Shown in pieces: positions 61,112 through 64,000 of a stretch of 64,000 nucleotides of DNA. The notes beneath the pieces were generated by a model, which saw only the letters and a program-made list of their open reading frames with translations, was not told the DNA's origin and searched no databases. A program made the translations under genes and the position numbers. How positions within the stretch are numbered: the stretch's first letter is position 1; every line of letters begins with the position of its first letter. Source of the DNA: Poecilobothrus nobilitatus (Eukaryota > Arthropoda > Insecta > Diptera > Dolichopodidae); assembly GCA_947095535.1 (NCBI GenBank), contig OX352773.1, positions 38,399,398 through 38,463,397 of the forward strand, given 5' to 3'.

Positions 61112-64000
61112 GTGAGTTTTTTTTTCTGCTATAATAAAAAAAAAAAAATATCATATTTTTTTTATGTTTCCTTAGTTGCAGCGTGACGATTTTTTTTTTT
61201 TTCAATACATATTTTGTTTTTTCTTGGGATGCTGCACAATAGAATATTAGCAGAGCGGTAACGATCGTATAAAGATAAAAGAAATTTTTTGTTTTTTTTT
61301 TTTTGTATTGTTATAAGTGTTGCCTATTATTGAAAAATTGTTGAGTTGTGTAGGTGATATGCAATATTTTTGATGATAACTTCCGATTCCGATTAACATA
61401 ATGCTTAATATTTAAAAATATCAGAATTTCATTAGAATTCATTTTGATTGTATATGGAAATGGTCTGATATATATAGAAGAGGAAATGCAATGGAAATAG
61501 AATTGATGTGTGAAATTTCAAAAAATTTGGATTAGATATATGAATATAATTATTTATAGTTGATTTTATGATGAAAAGTTAAAATGTTAAAACAAGATTA
61601 AAAAAAAAAACAACAATATAATATTATTAGTGTCGATGAATCTGTATATTATCTATATGAAATTTTTTTTTAAAGAACGTGAATTATTTTCTTAAAACTG
61701 TTCTAGCAGATTTTTATTCCTATTAGTGTCTTTATTTTTAGATGAGGTGAAATGTTGTTAAATGGCCTAGAAATTTGTAACAACGTAATAAAACCTAAAA
61801 AAAACTTAATTGTTGTCAATCAGTAAACTAAATAAAAATTATTATCATGTTGGCCAATGTCCTATCTGTGGATGAAGCATAAGCAGTGGATAAATTTGCT
61901 TAATAGTTTTACTTTAACCGTCCGTCTGTTGTCAAAGTAAAGTGTATGGATAGTTCACTCAAAAAATTAATATTCTAGAGCAGCATTTTTATATAACACC
62001 ATCCATTACTGTGCTACAGCTCCTATATATACCACAGCCTTTGCTTAATATTTTACAAAATAAAAATTTCAAAGGATAGGACTTTTTTTTACTTTTATAA
62101 CTTAATATCAAAATTATACATTTTTTTGAAATTTAGCATTTAAATTTACAGTTATGTAAAAATTAAAGTTTGGAAGATTATATAGATAGAGCTTTGAATT
62201 TCTGAGGAAAAAAATATCTTAAAAAAGCATAAGCTATATCTTAGAAATTTTTTTGTATTTACCCCTGTCCAAGAGCTATTAGAAGTGAAATATTGAAAAT
62301 TTGATATATTTAGACACCTGTAACTTTTTAAAAATAAAATTCAATAACTTAAACATTACAAATTGGCATGTTATTAGGCTTTGTTTAATTATATTAAGAG
62401 TTTCCCTAAAATTGAAGAAGTGTCTCTTGACTTTTCACAATTTTTTTTTACATATGAAATTCTAAGTATTCTGAACTGTTTTTATTGTTTTTTGGAAAAT
62501 GTGCGCTTTTAAAAATCTTTAGCATTGTATTTTGCCTTATTTTTATTAATTTTGCTAATAACTAATGGTTTTAAGTAAATGATAAATTTAGAAAAAAAAA
62601 CTTAAAATTCATTATAATAATTTAGTTAATAAGAAATGTATATTTACTATAATAGTTCTAACGAAGTGATACAAATAATTTAATGAAACTGCAGTGCCTC
62701 ATGAAAAGGGCGCTATATAATAATCATCACACATAATCATAATTAATTAGTTGTTTGTTGTTTTTCTTTCTCAGTCATTTAAAATAAAGTTTAATAATAA
62801 CTTAATATAAATATTTTTTTAAAAATATTATGAAAATTTCTTATTCTTTTCCTAAAGTAAATACATAATATACAAAGAAAAATTTACAGTGGTCATTTGA
62901 CTATAATAAAATATTAACAAATTTGTTTACAAAATCCATTAATAAAAAATAAATAAAGAAAAAAGGAACAGCAATTAATTATTTTCTAAACACTATATAA
63001 TGCATAGCACTCTGTTAAAAATAATAACTTTCACTTACTCTTAAAGATGGCATCAAAATAAATTTCCTTTGAAAAAGACGATGCTACCAGTTAGTAATAA
63101 ACTTGTGAAACAATAATTATTAATTAGTATATTTTTCTTTCATTTAAATTTTAAAATTTTTGGTAGTTTGAAACAGAAACCGACTAAGTACATTTTTTAA
63201 GTAAATTGGGGTAGAAATATATTTTTCAAATTTAGTTCTATTTAATGTGATCTACTAAGTAATGGAAAAGATTAGACACATATTTTGTTATCAAAAGAAA
63301 TGAATTATGATGAATTAAAGGATTAAATTGACCAATGATAAACTCATGACCAATTTGTGTATATAATTAGTTAAAAAAACATGACCATGAAATGTATTAA
63401 AATTAATAATTTTTCAAGATTTGCCGATGATTTATTTTGAATGGTAGATTCTACTAAAAAAAAACAATATTACTGATATTTGTGTTCCATATATAGTCTT
63501 GTACAATAGCTACACCCTTGTAATCAACGACTTAGGGAAATTTATGATTTCAGAAATTGAAGCTCAGTTAAATATGTATAATAAATTTCTGTAGTAAATG
63601 TAGTAAATGTCCTATGCTCCTTATACGATTGGAAAGCAGAAAAAAATAAAACTGCTAACAATAGTGAAGTTAGGAAAGATTTAAAGGAAATTGCTGTATC
63701 CTCAATAATATCCTCAATAAAATATACTAAAAAATAATGTAGACTTAATCGGATAGAATTTTATTCCTTGCATGAAATTTAATTTCGTAGAAGGAACTTT
63801 GTTCCTGTGCTATTTTTTTTTTTTTGAAGAATAATTTGTAATTTAAACGTTTCTTATTTTTGAATGTATGTATATATCTCATAATTTTTTCCTCCTTCTT
63901 GAATTGTTTTTCACATCACAAAACAAATATAACAAATTAAATTTGTATACAATATTATAATAACGCGAATCCATTAAAACGATGTCCAACCAATTTATAT
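61112..64000. other. AT-rich stretch to the window end, no gene seen
   Basis: Possibly intron of the candidate gene above. Read in both directions without finding an exon, a repeat pair or an RNA gene. Confidence 0.45.

Overview
The window is very AT-rich nuclear DNA from an insect, and Diptera is my best guess. The gene models have short GT-AG introns. The Rtf1 and DESI2 proteins are insect-like. Decayed LINEs, a tRNA-derived SINE and several inverted-repeat DNA elements are present, and core promoters carry the Inr, DPE and TATA elements known from fly genes. I cannot name a species. Coding density is low, and most exons are shorter than an ordinary ORF cutoff, so several genes are seen only as single exons.

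Layout. Bases 1-17,000 hold one convincing membrane-anchored terminal exon (5762-5953, minus), one first coding exon (16097-16561, minus) that may belong to the same gene, and three decayed non-LTR retroelement pieces. Bases 18,763-21,822 hold a complete four-exon minus-strand gene for Rtf1 (759 aa), a PAF1-complex subunit. Diverging from it, 23,296-24,132 is a complete four-exon gene for a DESI2/PPPDE isopeptidase (204 aa). Bases 24,200-48,200 are mostly poly-A/T-rich noncoding DNA with two candidate orphan exons, a long-TIR MITE, a SINE and dispersed repeats. At 48,234 a textbook Inr+DPE promoter leads to the signal-peptide exon of an immunoglobulin-superfamily protein, whose remaining exons are not seen in the window.

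Bases 50,300-60,000 are the most structured part. Two tandem chitin-binding (CBM14/peritrophin-A) genes on the minus strand share a 7-nt first coding exon, the same intron position, and an aligned GATA-TATA-Inr promoter with identical TATA-to-Inr spacing. They are interleaved with at least six repeat units: two copies of a foldback-like family with 8-bp near-perfect target duplications, a second foldback-like element, a LINE 3' end with poly(A), a (TTA)n-linked minisatellite, a GCGTCGC-rich MITE and a tandem pair of hairpins. Bases 60,000-64,000 contain only one candidate signal-peptide exon.

The genes do not form one pathway. Rtf1 and DESI2 are housekeeping genes, the Ig protein is probably cell-surface or glial, and the CBM14 pair probably acts in the gut lining or cuticle. 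No CRISPR array, rRNA gene or intact tRNA gene was seen. All exon joins were made by eye from splice signals and reading-frame continuity.
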